Positions 1 to 10,870 of a stretch of DNA of 64,000 nucleotides are shown here, piece after piece (within the stretch, counting starts at the first letter, position 1; each line of letters opens with the position of its first letter). A model generated the notes under the pieces. It saw only the letters and a list, made by a program, of their open reading frames with translations, was not told the origin of the DNA and did no database searches. A program made the translations under genes and the position numbers. The stretch comes from Amoebophrya sp. A120 (lineage: Eukaryota; Sar; Dinophyceae; Syndiniales; Amoebophryaceae), in assembly GCA_905178155.1 (NCBI GenBank), contig CAJINV010000005.1, positions 8,344,556 to 8,408,555 of the forward strand, written 5' to 3'.

Positions 1-3000
1 TTGGTTTCCTGTTCGTGTCCGCGGTGGCGCGCCACTTTCTCGAGCCGACGCGGGAGCGGGGAAGCACAACCTCTGACGAAAATACGGCCGCGGGAAATGA
101 GAGGATTCTAACGGCGGTGACCATCGGCGCAGATAGCGAGACGGAACCTGCTCCGGCGCAGTCTACTACTTTTGTCGACCACGAAGAGGCGACGCCCGCG
201 GCGAAGGGCGAAATCGATGCAGCTGTGGACACGACTGCAAGCAGCGCAGCGAGCGAAACGGCGCCACCCGGCGAGGTCGTGGTTGCGCGAGAAACTGCGC
301 CTGCAGCCGGGGACGGCGCGACGGGCACTCTGTTTCTTGAACGAGAAGCAGCAGCTGTGGACCGGCGGGGAGAACAGTCTTCACGTGAATTCGCCGAAGA
401 CCCCCGTTTCGGATCGATCGCACACGGTAAGGCACTTGTGGAAAAAGCTATGGACAAGCAAAATGGAAAATGGGTATCTCGATTTGACGTCAACCCCGTC
501 CTTGATGAATACCGGGTTGCTTTCCGGCTCGTGCTCCAGAAGAACGCGCTCAAACAGGACGCGTGCCCAATCCAGATGACCAGCGCTGAGATTCAATCTT
601 CTGACCCCGCCACGAGTTCTGAGGCACAGGTTGAACACGCCACGAGGTCTGCGCCTGAGGCTTCTTCTCCGCATGATTCTTGTGCGGAAGAAGTGTTGCA
701 GTGGGTACGCGGAAGATTTTTGGTTGAAGATGATAATGCGGTTGGTGTCCATGAGAATCCATTCTTGACCTTGCACTCGCACCTCCTCGTCGATTTGAAC
801 GGAAGTGAAACTTCATCGAATTTGCGGACCGTGTGCCAGGGGGAAATCACAAAGCTCAAGAAGGCAGCAACGGAGTCTGGTCCGTAGGCACTGCAAATAT
901 GTCTTGGTCTGGAAACTTGCGATGCTGGTTGATCGCAGTGATCGAGCATCGTCTCCAGTGCGGCCAAGCATGGCAAATTTCTGTGACGCCTTCTCATGCG
1001 TAGCGCTCATTAGAGACTGCTTATTTTTTGCCAAAAAATAAAAGAAGTCGCGCTTTTGTTAGTCACGCAACACAGATTTCGCAGTCATGTACGCCAGGCA
1101 ATACACAAGGGACAGGCTCCACTTTTCCAGACCCAGGAGACATATTTGCACTTAATACTGTGTCGTGGTGGGCAAATTTTAAGGCCAGAACGCACTTTCG
1201 TCTTTTTCCAGTGTATGCCAAGAAAAAAGTGTTAGAGTACTAGATGTGCACATACGTTGATTGTGTATTGTAGTTTCTGGCCAAGCACGTGCACGACTGC
1301 AGCGAAGGTCTGCAATGCAAGACATGCTCAAGAACACGAGTCTAGGTTCAGCATCCGTGCTGTTTTCCCTCATGATCATCTCTGCATTGAAAATTTGCTC
1401 GGTGATGAGGTAGGAGGAAACCTGTGTTGCTGGAGTTACAGCAAATCTGTGAAGAAGACTGTAGGTCCTAACACTTTTGTTTTCTTGGCATACAGAATAC
1501 GCGACCAAGCGGTATGTGGTGCTGCCGTTGCTGAAAAAGGCACTGCATCGCTGCGAGGAATTTGCCTCCGAGGAGCTTGCGCGGTCGAAGGCTGCAGATG
1601 AACGAACTGGAGCTGAAAAGCGCTTTTCTACAGAAGGCCCACCGGCAGGTGCACCAGGACCGGCACGTGCACCAGGCGAGGCAGGAGCTGGACGGGGAGT
1701 CGCGTCAGGGCCCGCGGTCGAGCTGCGTCAGGGCGCCACTGCCGCAGCCGCGTCACGCATCGAACCCGCCGCACCCGCCGCAGCCGCGTCACGCATCGAA
1801 TTCGCCGCACCCGGCGCAGCTGCGTCACCGATCGCACCGGCAGCAGCCGCCGACCGGCCCGCAGTCAAAGGCGCACCAGCGGGTGCTTCTCCAGCTCACA
1901 GTGGGCCTGCGAGGCCCTCGGGTGTGGGCGTGAGCGAGCCGAGCCGGCCCGGGTCTGCTTCCCCCGCACCCGGCGGGCATCAACGTGCGAATCCCTCGGA
2001 TCCGGGAGCAGGTAAGCGCACGCCTATAGCAGCCCATGAATGCATACGCATGTTGACAAACCGCATGACACAATACGCCACCAACCCAAAATAAAAAAAA
2101 AAAACAACAGCGCCACCAGGAGCGGCGGGAGCTGCCGCAGCTGCGCCACCGGTCGCACCGATCGCACCGTTCTGGCAAGAACAAGAGGACCTACCCAATC
2201 CGCAGCCAGGTACCTTGCAAGTTTTTTTCTTTCCGTCAGCATGATTGGAGGAGGAGGTCCCAGTGCACTGACTTCTTGCTTGCGACAAACCCAAGGATTT
2301 GGCGCACGCTCGCATCTTCCCAAAGAGATGCAACAGGCGCGGCGCCGTTGTAAAGCCTGAACTGACAATTTCTATAACTCAACTATACGATTAGATGTTG
2401 TAGTCGAGACAATGAGGTGCAGGTGGAGTACTAAGATTAGCATGAAGAAAGAAGCCAAGTAGCGCTTGTCCACGACTTCTACTCGAATGCCTGCTCAAGG
2501 GATCGATGGGGCGACTAATTGGACTACTAGCAAATTAATGTTGCTCACAGGAAATTTCGATGTTCCGTATGCATACTCGTAGAAATGTGGTTTCTGAATG
2601 AAAAAAGGTTCTTTCGATCCTATTTATTGAGCAGCAGCGTCCTCACGAGTGGCATGCTCTATGTACGAAAAAAACTTGACGACATTTATTCTTGTGATGC
2701 ATTTATATGCGAAATTACTATCTCTTCCCTCGCAGGAGTCGACGAGCAAGGTGCGACCCCCTCGGATAAGGGTGTTCGCGAGCCGAACCAGCGCGGGAAG
2801 TGGATGGGCTACGACGTGAACGATGCCATGGATCCCGGGCAAGATAGAGGCAGTGGCTTCGTTTTTGCTGCCAGATTCAAGGACGACTTGGAAACCGGGG
2901 CAAAGGGGGTGGCGCTCGCGTATCCAAGGCAAGACGGGGTGGAAAAGGGAAAAGTAAAGGTGTTGATCGTGCCATTCAAGCCCGGGGGGGAGGAGTCTCC

Positions 3001-6000
3001 CGTGCGGATCGAAATGGTCTCGGCGGACGACCTCGTTCTCTCGCTCGCGTTGCCGCAGCTCGGATATGGACGCGGAAGTAAAGCGACACTGGAAAACGCT
3101 TTGCTCGGCCCGGATTCCTATGCAATGTAAAAATGTCTGTGTCTGGAAGGTTGCAACCTGTAATGCTAATTCTGGATCGTGCAAAAATCTGTGTTGCATG
3201 AATGCCAAAAGCTGTCCACTTTTGACCAAGTTGAGAGGAAGTTTCTCATGCAGGATAGGCACGGTACGGATCTCACAGAATCTGTCATGCTAGGTCTCGC
3301 ATTCCAGACCTCATGGCTTATGCAAAACGTGCATGACAAGTCTCAGAACCTTCCAGACCCAGACATTTTTGCATTTCATAATTCCATGGTGCGCGGGGTG
3401 TCGGTGAAATTTTCGGACCACGGACAAGACGCAAAAGAGATTTTTTTCTCCGCGGCCGCGTGCGCCAGGTCCTTCGGGTGGACAGCGGGGTTTTACGTGC
3501 AACAGCCTGACTATGGGAGTGTAGTCAGGATTGAAATCGACAAAGTTGAAATAACTTATAATGCATAAAGCCGATACCAGTTGGAGGCCTAATTTTAAAG
3601 CGGTGCATGACAAATTTCGGCACCGTCTAAAGTCAGTTTGTTACGCTGTTTGGGCACAGAAGACGGCTTTTGTCATGCTAGTTTAGTAGCTCTATTTCAA
3701 ACCCTAAACAGGCTCACAATCGCCCTCACTTGCCATCCCGGCAAGACAGGCACTTCATGCCTTGCATTTTCTGCATGACAAGTTATTTTTTCAACTTTGT
3801 CGATTTCAAGATCAAGCCTGACGCTTCCATACTGACGCCGGTGGCGCGGCACCAGCCACGGAGAAGCCGAAGTTCGCCGCCGCAGATGTTGTGCTGCGTG
3901 ATCCTGCGACAAGCACTGATTTGGAAGTCCACGTTTTGGAGGCTGTCGGATGGCCTTACGGACGCGGCGGGGACGGACTCGATTATGCGCTCAATAAGTT
4001 GCCTTTGCCACTAACGATCGGCGATGCTGACGGTCTCGACACCAAACCCAGGACGACTCTGTTCGCACAAAACGCGTTTTTCTACATCTTGCAGCAGACA
4101 GAAGACGCATCCATGGTAAATATGCAACTGCGGAGCTTTCGGCGTATGTGTCCTGGCAACTTTGAGAAAGAGGTGTGCCGTATCCTCAATGAAAACGTCT
4201 TAGACCAACCAGTTTCAGCTTGGGAACTCTGCAACACAAATCCAGAAGTTTTGGAAGTCACGAGTGTGTGGCCGCAACTTCGTCTCTGTATTGTGGCGCA
4301 GCTGGCTAGCAAGGACAGTCGGGCCATGATATCCATATCCTGTGTAGTGCTCACAGCATTACAAATGCCAAGGCACGATTGAAAATGGCACTCATGAGAA
4401 TGCGCATTACGAGAAGGGTGCCTGTGATTGCGTGAAATCTACTGCATTACAAGTCTGGGGTGGGGACGTTTTTTGCGCAGGATATGCCAGGGTGATCAAA
4501 GCAAAGCAAAACATGAAAAGCACAAAGGCTCCAGCTGCAGCGCGGGCTGGAGTGGGATTCCAGACTTCGGGCAGTTCTCCGTCATGACGCATTGGCGGGA
4601 CAGATTCTTGACGGGGCTGATTATCAATCCAGATGTATCATGTGCATTTGGCATCCCAACATGCCGCCACATCTTTATGGGTCTCCAAGGCCGCGGCTAT
4701 TGCATGCGCTTGAGGTCCTGTTGCAATATGACGCGCCGCGGCTCGTCAAGCTTTTGCCCAATTACTCCAAAATGCTCATAACTCACGATGCAGGTAAGCG
4801 CTTCACACTGGTACAACTTTTAGTATACAAATAAGAGGATCTGGGCCGGGCTGTGCGTCATGTCTTTTATGTGCAGCTCGAGGGCTTGTGCGGTGCGAGC
4901 TTGGCTTGTTTTATACGTCGGAAAACCGGCTCAAGGAGGTGGTAGCATTCGCTTGCAGCCTGAACACAAGCCGAGCACTCGCATCACAATAGCCCTCCTT
5001 CGAGTATACCTTACAACTTCTTCGCGCTAGTAAATAAGTTTTCAGAAAAATCTTTGACGTTCGCTGTGGCCTGAAGTATCAAAACAAAAATGCCTTCCTC
5101 CTCATAATTTTAAACACCATGGGAGTAAGAAAAATGGTTTACGAGGGCAATCGAGAGCGCTTGGTTCTATTTTGTAGACGATTTGTTTCTGTTCTTGTCT
5201 AGTTTGCAGACGATTTCTACTGAGCCAGCATCTGTCTTCATGCCGCATAACCAGAATTCGACTCGCCGCACAGGCTAGAAATCCGAGGGCCTGCTCGTCG
5301 CTGCAACACGACAAACTAATTTGTGTACTACACAAATTATTTGATCATGCTTGATCAGAAATTTCTTTTTGAGCAGTATGAGGAGGGGGGCATCTTCCTC
5401 ACAATAATTCGGATGATATTGGCACATCATACACTATGGTACATGCCGCGTATGCTATGCGCGATCACGTACACTCGGCTAGTTTGTTAGAATGGGGCTG
5501 CGAAAGCCGTGAAATGACCAAGACTACCTCGATACAAGAGCAAACCCAGCAGGGAACGTACTACGGTCGAAAAAATCATTACGGTCACCTCAAGGGCAGC
5601 ACGAAGATTGAGGCCGACTACTCGAAGTACGATTTATCCACAGCAAAGAGATCTGGGTCTGGAAGATTGCCAGGTTTCTCGTGCATATTTTGCATGATCC
5701 ATGATGCCTGTCGTGCATGGCCGAGCTTCCCACATTTGTGGAGTGCTTTCTGATGCCTATGCCGCATGTGTAGAAATGCCGTACCCGCGTAGCACAAACT
5801 AGACTTCTGTAACTTGGTGGTCATGCTACACAGATTTTTTTAGAATTGAAAGACAGGCAGCGTCACACCAGGCCTAGACATAATAAGTATTTGCATTGCA
5901 TACGATTTGTTGAAAGACGAATGGAGGGGTCCTCTGAAAACGAAAGAGATCGGTAGCCTTGATCGTTTCGCGAGGAGTAGTGCTGACGAGCAAGCGAAAA

Positions 6001-7243
6001 CGACGAATGAGGCCATTGTGTGCCAACGTAGCGAGGCCGACAACCCGGTCGAGGGTCTCCTGCTCCTCCTCCCGAAGCCCGATCAGCAACTGGTGGGAGG
6101 AACCTCGGCACCGTTTGCGAAGCCCAACGAGGCGATGAAGTTTCGGGACTTCCTAGAAAAGTACAAACATCTGCGACTTTTCCTGCGCGGGCCGGACAAC
6201 GAACCCTTCAACATGCGTGTGTTCGACAACGCAGAGGGGAAAAAACTCTTGAACAAGCTGGCAACGGAGGACGAGCAGGCGAAGATTACGTGGGAGGCGC
6301 TGGTTGGTGGAAAAGTTGGCGGTAATCAAGGAAAAAGGAGCCAGTCACGATGTGCCTTTCGCGTTTTTTATTTTTTGCCACGGCATTGGTATTTGAATTT
6401 CGTTTGTCATCAAGATATGCATTTGTTGTGTCTGTGTGTATAGGAAGTCGATGAAAACAACATTATATATAATTGTCTTTGTCGATGTTTTGTACCATGA
6501 CGCCTTGATGCAGTCGCTTCTGTAGAAGTGAGATGGCAAGCCGCGAAAAGCGTTTCCTCAGCACGGGATATCCTGAGTAAAAACATCCCCACACCAGGGT
6601 CAAGATGGGGATTTTGCAACACAAACCTAGAACTTTTGGGGGTCACGCATCACAAGTTGCAGTCCGTAGTGTAGCGCAGGTTCGCAAGGCCAGCTGCATC
6701 AGAAATCCATCTGCTCATCCTGTTTACAGCATTACAAATTCCAAAACACGACTAAAATAAAATGCCTCTCCTGGCGATGCGCATTACAAATGTTCCTGTC
6801 ATTGCAAATCTGCATGACAACTCTGGTGTGGGGACGTTTTTACTCAGGATACGGGAACTGGCGTGCTTATATAGCATGAGCGATCCTCGTGATGAAGTTT
6901 CTTTCTTGCATATGAGAGTGCACAACTCACCCTCCCCCTCATTTGTAGGGCATGAGGAGCAATACAAGCGTCGGCAAGAGTGCAGGCTTTGCATGACGAA
7001 TTCGCCCCGGATGGTAGGGTTGTTTGGGCTGCCAGAATCTGTCATGCAAAGAAGTGCCACGAGGCAAACGGAAAGGCGCGTTTGGTATTCAACATGACAA
7101 ATGAAGAGGGGGAGGGGGAGTTGTGCACCCTCATATTGCATACCTGGCATCGAGAAGCCTCGGGTCTGGAGGGGAGAGATGCGCCCGCCAACAGGGAATG
7201 GGGATTAGGTATCCTGGGTAAAAACGTCTCCATCTTCCGGTAG
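1..7243 (+). CDS. Multi-exon gene of unknown function, 5' end outside the window
   Basis: Exons I can join: 3-884, 1163-1213, 1498-2011, 2111-2209, 2736-3118, 3386-3511, 3837-4180, 4490 to about 4793, 5046-5076, 5412-5634, 5908-6321, 6526-6568, 6857-6910, 7141-7243 (TAG). The opening residues GFLFVSAVARHFLEP match a segment just after the signal peptide of the protein at 12020, so a signal peptide probably lies upstream of the window. Exon 1498-2209 is very Ala/Pro-rich. The rest has no domain I recognise. Frame is kept through each element junction and four GT-AG introns. The exception is 4490-4793: frame 0 enters from the left, but the sequence before the 4794 donor reads best in another frame (ARQAFAQLLQNAHNSR), so an intron or a frameshift is missing from my model. 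The last codons and the stop come from a truncated IE2 end. Confidence 0.7.
885..1157. mobile_element. IE1 introner-like element
   Basis: TIR ends are TAGGCACTGCAAATATGTC on the left and the complement, ending CACTTAATA, on the right. Flanking 5-mers GTCCG and CTGTG are diverged. Removing the element plus one flank joins ATESGP to SWWANFKAR in frame. The equivalent site in copy 3 (near 15190) is uninterrupted. Confidence 0.85.
1214..1492. mobile_element. IE7 introner-like element
   Basis: TIR is TATGCCAAGAAAAAAGTG, with the complement at the right end. Flanks CAGTG and CAGAA match 3 of 5. It joins FPV to YATKRYVV in frame. An element of the same family sits at the same site in copy 3 (15240-15526), so this insertion predates the segment duplication. 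Confidence 0.88.
2012..2110 (+). other. GT-AG intron
   Basis: Donor GCAG/GTAAGC and acceptor ACAACAG. It joins two Ala/Pro-rich coding stretches in frame (phase 1). The 3' part is A-rich, with no polypyrimidine tract. Confidence 0.75.
2210..2735 (+). other. GT-AG intron
   Basis: Donor CCAG/GTACCT and acceptor TTCCCTCGCAG. It joins NPQP to GVDEQGATP in frame (phase 1). No element with TIRs is visible inside. Confidence 0.75.
3119..3380. mobile_element. IE1 introner-like element, perfect TSD
   Basis: A typical IE1 of about 260 bp: TATGCAATGTAAAAATGTCT on the left, CCAGACCCAGACATTTTTGC near the right end, closing in CATA. The target duplication ATTCC is perfect at 3114-3118 and 3381-3385. Removal joins LLGPDS to MVRGVSV in frame. 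The interior carries TTGCATGA, TCATGCTAG and GCATGACAAG. Confidence 0.93.
3512..3831. mobile_element. IE9 introner-like element
   Basis: TIR begins TATGGGAGTGTAGTCAGG; the arms share GAAATCGACAAAGTTGAAA, complementary at 3794-3810. The TSD CTGAC is perfect at 3507-3511 and 3832-3836. Removal joins YVQQPD to AGGAAPATEK in frame. It is the only IE9 copy in the window, 320 bp, with GCATGACAAA twice inside. Confidence 0.92.
4181..4484. mobile_element. IE2 introner-like element, aged
   Basis: Left end TATCCTCAATGAAAACGTC; right end GGGGACGTTTTTTGCGCAGG then ATA. The arms are more diverged than in the other IE2 copies. Flanks TGCCG and TGCCA match 4 of 5. The interior aligns by eye with 6569-6851. 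The frame after the junction runs open, but its continuation to 4793 is doubtful. Confidence 0.85.
4794..5045 (+). other. GT-AG intron
   Basis: Donor GCAG/GTAAGC and acceptor AGTTTTCAG. The following 31-nt exon reads KIFDVRCGLK and runs in frame across the IE4 element to DDIGTSYTM. The upstream frame that fits (ARQAFAQLLQNAH) is open only from about 4731. Confidence 0.65.
5077..5406. mobile_element. IE4 introner-like element, degenerate
   Basis: The ends are decayed versions of the IE4 TIR (reference 34007-34329): left TATCAAAACAAAAATGCC, right GGCATCTTCCTCACAATA. Flanks TGAAG and ATTCG no longer match. The element-plus-5-bp rule still keeps frame (GLK to DDIGTSY), which suggests an old but still excised insertion. 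Confidence 0.75.
5635..5902. mobile_element. IE1 introner-like element
   Basis: The TIR core is eroded (GATCTGGGTCTGGAAG at left, CCAGGCCTAGACAT at right), yet the TSD CGATT is perfect at 5630-5634 and 5903-5907. Removal joins ADYSKYD to LLKDEWRG in frame. Confidence 0.9.
6322..6525 (+). other. GT-AG intron
   Basis: Donor GGCG/GTAATC and acceptor GCTTCTGTAG. It joins GGKVG to EVRWQAAKS in frame (phase 1). Confidence 0.75.
6569..6851. mobile_element. IE2 introner-like element
   Basis: TIR TATCCTGAGTAAAAACATCC, mirrored as GGACGTTTTTACTCAGGATA. Perfect TSD CGGGA at 6564-6568 and 6852-6856. It joins KSVSSAR to ELACLYS in frame. Confidence 0.93.
6911..7135. mobile_element. IE8 introner-like element
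   Basis: TIR TATGAGAGTGCACAACTC followed by a C-rich CCCTCCCCCTC run, mirrored at the right. Perfect TSD TTGCA at 6906-6910 and 7136-7140. It joins DEVSFLH to TWHREAS in frame. Size is 225 bp. Confidence 0.92.
7210..7243 (+). mobile_element. Truncated IE2 left end at the end of the gene
   Basis: TATCCTGGGTAAAAACGTCT is the IE2 left TIR with one change, but no matching right end was found in the next 700 bp. Read in frame it encodes ILGKNVSIFR and then TAG, so the gene's last residues and stop appear to derive from a broken element. Confidence 0.75.
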
Positions 7244-9090
7244 TTGTCATGCGAACTTCTTTTTTTCGTAGGCGTACTATCTAGTTTGTTTTCATGGCTG
7301 CACTTTGATTTTTTCTTTCTGTTTTTGAGTAAGTGTAAGTGACTGCTTTTTTCGATTAAGTACCTGAGGTTGCTCGGCTTTCACTTTGACATGATAATCT
7401 TGAGTTTTTTTGAACATAGTTCCTTCTGACGTAATTTTTTCACCACGATCGATTCGCTATTAGCTTTTCTCTTTTGTTTTTGTCGATGTATGTCATCCTA
7501 CTTTCTCCAAGCGTTTCGGTTTGACTTTCAAGACTCCCAACTTACTCATAAGCCTACTTTCATTCGTGCTTCCCCTTTCCAAGTAAGTACTGCGCGAGAC
7601 ACTGTTCTTCACTTCCACAGCATGTAGCAAATCGATAAAATAAAAAATCCACAAACATGATCAAGAGAGCACGAATAAAAGCAGAAGAAACCGCTCTTCC
7701 CTCTCAAGCTCTACGGCATTCCTTCTTTTTTTCGCACACTTTCGAAAACAGAAACTCAAAAAAGAATAGAGCTTTTCTAAATTTTTCAAACATTTTTTTC
7801 GCTAACAACCAACATTCATATCAGTTTTAATACGTTTTTTGCAGATGCAAACGCCGCCCTATTCATTTTGTCACTGCAAGGTGGAAGCAGCTTCGTGTCA
7901 CAGCCCCCGTCGCAGTTCGCAGGTGAAAAATCTATCACCGAAGCGCCACGATAAGCTAGTCTACTACCGCAGTAGTTGCAGTTTCTATTATTTTTATTCT
8001 ATTTGAAATACTAGGCCTGTTGTTCCTGTTGTAGCAGGCGTATTTTTGATTATGTTGTCAGAAGTTGAGCGAGGTTTGACTTGATACTCCTGTATGATTT
8101 TCAACATGATCTTTACACTTCTGTTCAAAAAGCGCCGAACGGGAAAAAGAACGCACGAACCTTTTCAATAGCAAATTGTTGGTGTAAGAATGAACGTTAA
8201 GAGGCTGCATCAAGAGAGCCGAAAATGGCATATCGTGGCGGGACCGGAGAAAGAGGAACTGTTCCACCCTCGTCGTTCAGGTGCCGCTAAGTAGCAAACA
8301 CGACCTTCGGATGAGCTGTATCCTCTTTTTGCTTGATGTTTGTACGTAGCATCTTCACTTCACCTCGGATGTCTTTTTGCTTGATGTGTAGTCTTCGCGC
8401 TCCGGCGGAAGGCGGTAACCACGTAGAGAAGTTTGTTTACTGTTGACAAAGGTAAGAACGTCCTCGGTAGAAGTTCCGCACATACGTATTAATTTCGTCC
8501 GCAACATCAAGAAGGATCGGTTTGTTTCGTGTGCAACTACGCTTCGATCGGTAGTTTTATTCGTACTTCTGACACGAGAATCTTCTCGGTGGACGATGGT
8601 CTATCTTCGATTTCTTGACGTCCGTCGAAGAATTCGCTCTCGCTTCGTCCATAGTTCATCAAAACCGTGCAAATAAGAATGTCGTTGTGCTTTTGCTTAG
8701 TGCTATTTTCACGCATTTGCGTGTAGAAGATGTCGCTCGTCATGCTTGGAAAGGATTGAGATCATTGTGAAAAAAATACGCTTCAGTGGACAACTCTTTT
8801 TTCCACTTCTTCCCCCTAGTTCCCCGCGAAAAAGAATTTTTGTCGTCTTTAACGTGTTCCTCAAGTTTTGACAAAGACTCCAGGCTTAGAAAAAAAAGAA
8901 CACAAGCGAATTTTTAATCAAACGAATATTTTTCGAACCAAAAATATATTTTTGATAAAAAATATTCGTTTGGTAACGCATTGAGTGGTGTCGCGAACGA
9001 CATTGGATACCGTGCAGCGTTTGCGCCCTGCGGGCGATCTAGGACAAGAGATCGGCCGGTGTCGTAGTCGTTCGGAAATCTACACATAAC
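7244..9090. other. AT-rich stretch with no supported gene
   Basis: T-rich and A-rich runs throughout. A short ATG ORF at 7845-8009 (about 53 codons) follows a TTTTTGCAG acceptor-like string and might be a 3' exon or chance. No TIR element was found. Confidence 0.5.
8916..8972. repeat. Nested AT-rich palindrome
   Basis: Arms CAAACGAATATTTTT (8919-8933) and AAAAATATTCGTTTG (8958-8972) are perfectly complementary. Between them lies a second perfect palindrome, AAAAATATATTTTT (8940-8953). The 20-mer starting at 8916 recurs at 11857-11876. Confidence 0.85.
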
Positions 9091-9229
9091 TTTTTTGCAG
9101 TTGCAGTTCCTTTCTGCAGTTGCGCACTCGCACGTGTTTCCGCTGAGAAATTCGCCTTCGTTATTTCTTTCGGCGGAATTGTCGTACCTGGGGCGGTTTA
9201 CTTTTTTCCTTTTGCGCACGTTAGGAAGA

Positions 9230-10870
9230 TGCGTAGTGCTTTGCGATCCGGCCGCGAAAATGTTTGACGCACGCAGCGCGCGCTTGCTTGCGTCAGTAGT
9301 GGCGATGGTGTGCGCGTGGTGTTTTGTGCTCCGAGATCAGGAAAAAAATTTGGCGCGCTGCGCGCGCACAGGTGTCTTTGTTTTGGCAGTTGCTTGCGAT
9401 GCCCATGTCGCGTTCGGCAATCGGGGGCCGCAGGCGGCCGAGAAAAAAAATAATGCGCGCTGCGCGCGCACAGACGCCCTGACCTGCTTCGGTCATTGCG
9501 TCTGGCCGAAAAAATTTTCTTGCAAACCTGGCGCTGGCGCGACGGACCGAAGCTTTTTTTTCGCGCCCAGCAGCCGGAAGCTGGCCGACGAGAGAGCTTT
9601 CGAGCGCTGCGTGCGCGCAGGCGCCTCCCTTGGCCTTGGAGCGGGGAAAATTTTTTGCAGCGCGCCCGGCAGTCGGGGGCTAAGAGGAAAAAAATTTTCG
9701 CGCGCTGCGCGCGCGCAGACACCTGAGTTGGCTCTCGCGCGGGGTGAGGGCGCGGAAAGCTTTATTCGCGTTCGGGAGCCAGCGGCCTACCGGGGAAAAA
9801 ATGCTCGCGCGCGCGCTGCGTGCGTCCAGACCCCTTGGACTGAGGGCGCGGAGGGTTTTTGTCGCATGCGGGCGCGGGCGGTTGGTCGGAAAAAAAAATT
9901 CCGCTCGTTGCGCGCGCGCAGACATCTCGGCGAAGGGGCGTCAAGCTAACCCCGGGGGCTGGCCGGATAGACTGGCGGGCAGGCACGGTGGGTCGCACTT
10001 TGTTTTTTCGCGCCTGGCAGTCGCAGCTCGGCTGGAATGCAAGTTTGCGCGCGCGCAGGCGCGTCGGCTTGAAAACGCGGACAGCTTTGCTCGCGTCCGG
10101 CAGCCGGGGGAGCGATGGTCGTGAAAAAAAATCTGGCGCGCTGCGCGCGCGCAGTCGCCTCGGCCTTATAGCGGGATGTGTTTTCCTCTTCGAGATCTGT
10201 ACGTGCGGGCCTGCCTTAAAAAAGTGCGCGCCTCGCGCACTCGCTGCCGCCTTCGCCTAGAATCGCGGAAAGTTTTCTCTTGCCCGGCAGTCGGAAAGTG
10301 GCACGCAAAAAAAATTTCGCGCGCTGCGCGCGCGGGGATGCCGTGGCCTGCGAGTGCGGAGAGCTAGCAGCTTGCTCTTACCCGGAGCCCGGGGCTTTGC
10401 CGGGAAAAAATGTTGCGCGCGCGCAAGCGCCCCGATTTGGTAGCGCGAATAATTTTTTTGCGAGGTGTGCGCGGAGGCCTGCCTGAAGCACAATGCTCGC
10501 GCGCTGCGCGCGCTCGCTGGCGGACGCCTTGGCAGGGGGGCGCGGAATTCTTTTCACGCCCGGCAGTCGGTAGCCGGCAGAGTGGGCGCGCGGAAAGCGC
10601 GCAGAGTGGGCGCGTGGAGTTGTTTCTTTTGTCACGTTCGGCATTAGTAGTTGGCTTGGAAAAAGATTGCCTTTGCGCCGTGCGCGCGCAGAGGCCTTAG
10701 CCTGAAGGCGCCGTAGGTATGTCTTTACCTCGCCACGAGGCGGTCCGGGGCTGGTCGGATAAAGAAAAGGTCTTCGCCCGCTGGGCGCGTGCAGAGGCTG
10801 CCCGGGCCTGAGGGTGTGGGGCGTTAGCGCCGTGTTCCGCGACGACTGAGGGCGCGGAGCGTTTTTCTCG
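9230..10870. repeat. Degenerate GC-rich tandem repeat, about 100-bp unit
   Basis: About 14 units, each with a palindrome-like core near GCGCGCTGCGCGCGC preceded by an A-run of 6-9 bases and followed by CAGnCGCC. Cores lie near 9352, 9453, 9603, 9702, 9812, 9905, 10050, 10140, 10225, 10316, 10420, 10500, 10670 and 10770; spacing is often 90-105 bp but irregular. Open frames of up to 284 codons cross it, explained by near-multiple-of-3 spacing and lack of AT-rich stops. Confidence 0.8.

Larger units (their letters stand above)
1..1600 (+). repeat. Paralogous segment, copy 1
   Basis: This segment is collinear with 14078-15600 (copy 3). Shared landmarks are FLFVSxVARHFLEPTRERG, the Glu/Ala-rich linker, CxEEVLQW, ENPFLT, KKxATES, WANxKAR and YATxRYVVLPLLK. 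Its first third also matches 12083-12402 (copy 2). Copy 1 has an IE1 element at 885-1157 that copy 3 lacks, and lacks the IE2 element that copy 3 has at 14711-14990. Both share the IE7 element. Confidence 0.9.

Noticed and set aside
9095-9949. 284-codon ORF on the + strand
   Set aside because: It lies mostly within the GC-rich tandem repeat. Overlapping open frames on both strands and Arg/Ala/Cys-rich repeats follow from base composition and spacing, not coding selection.
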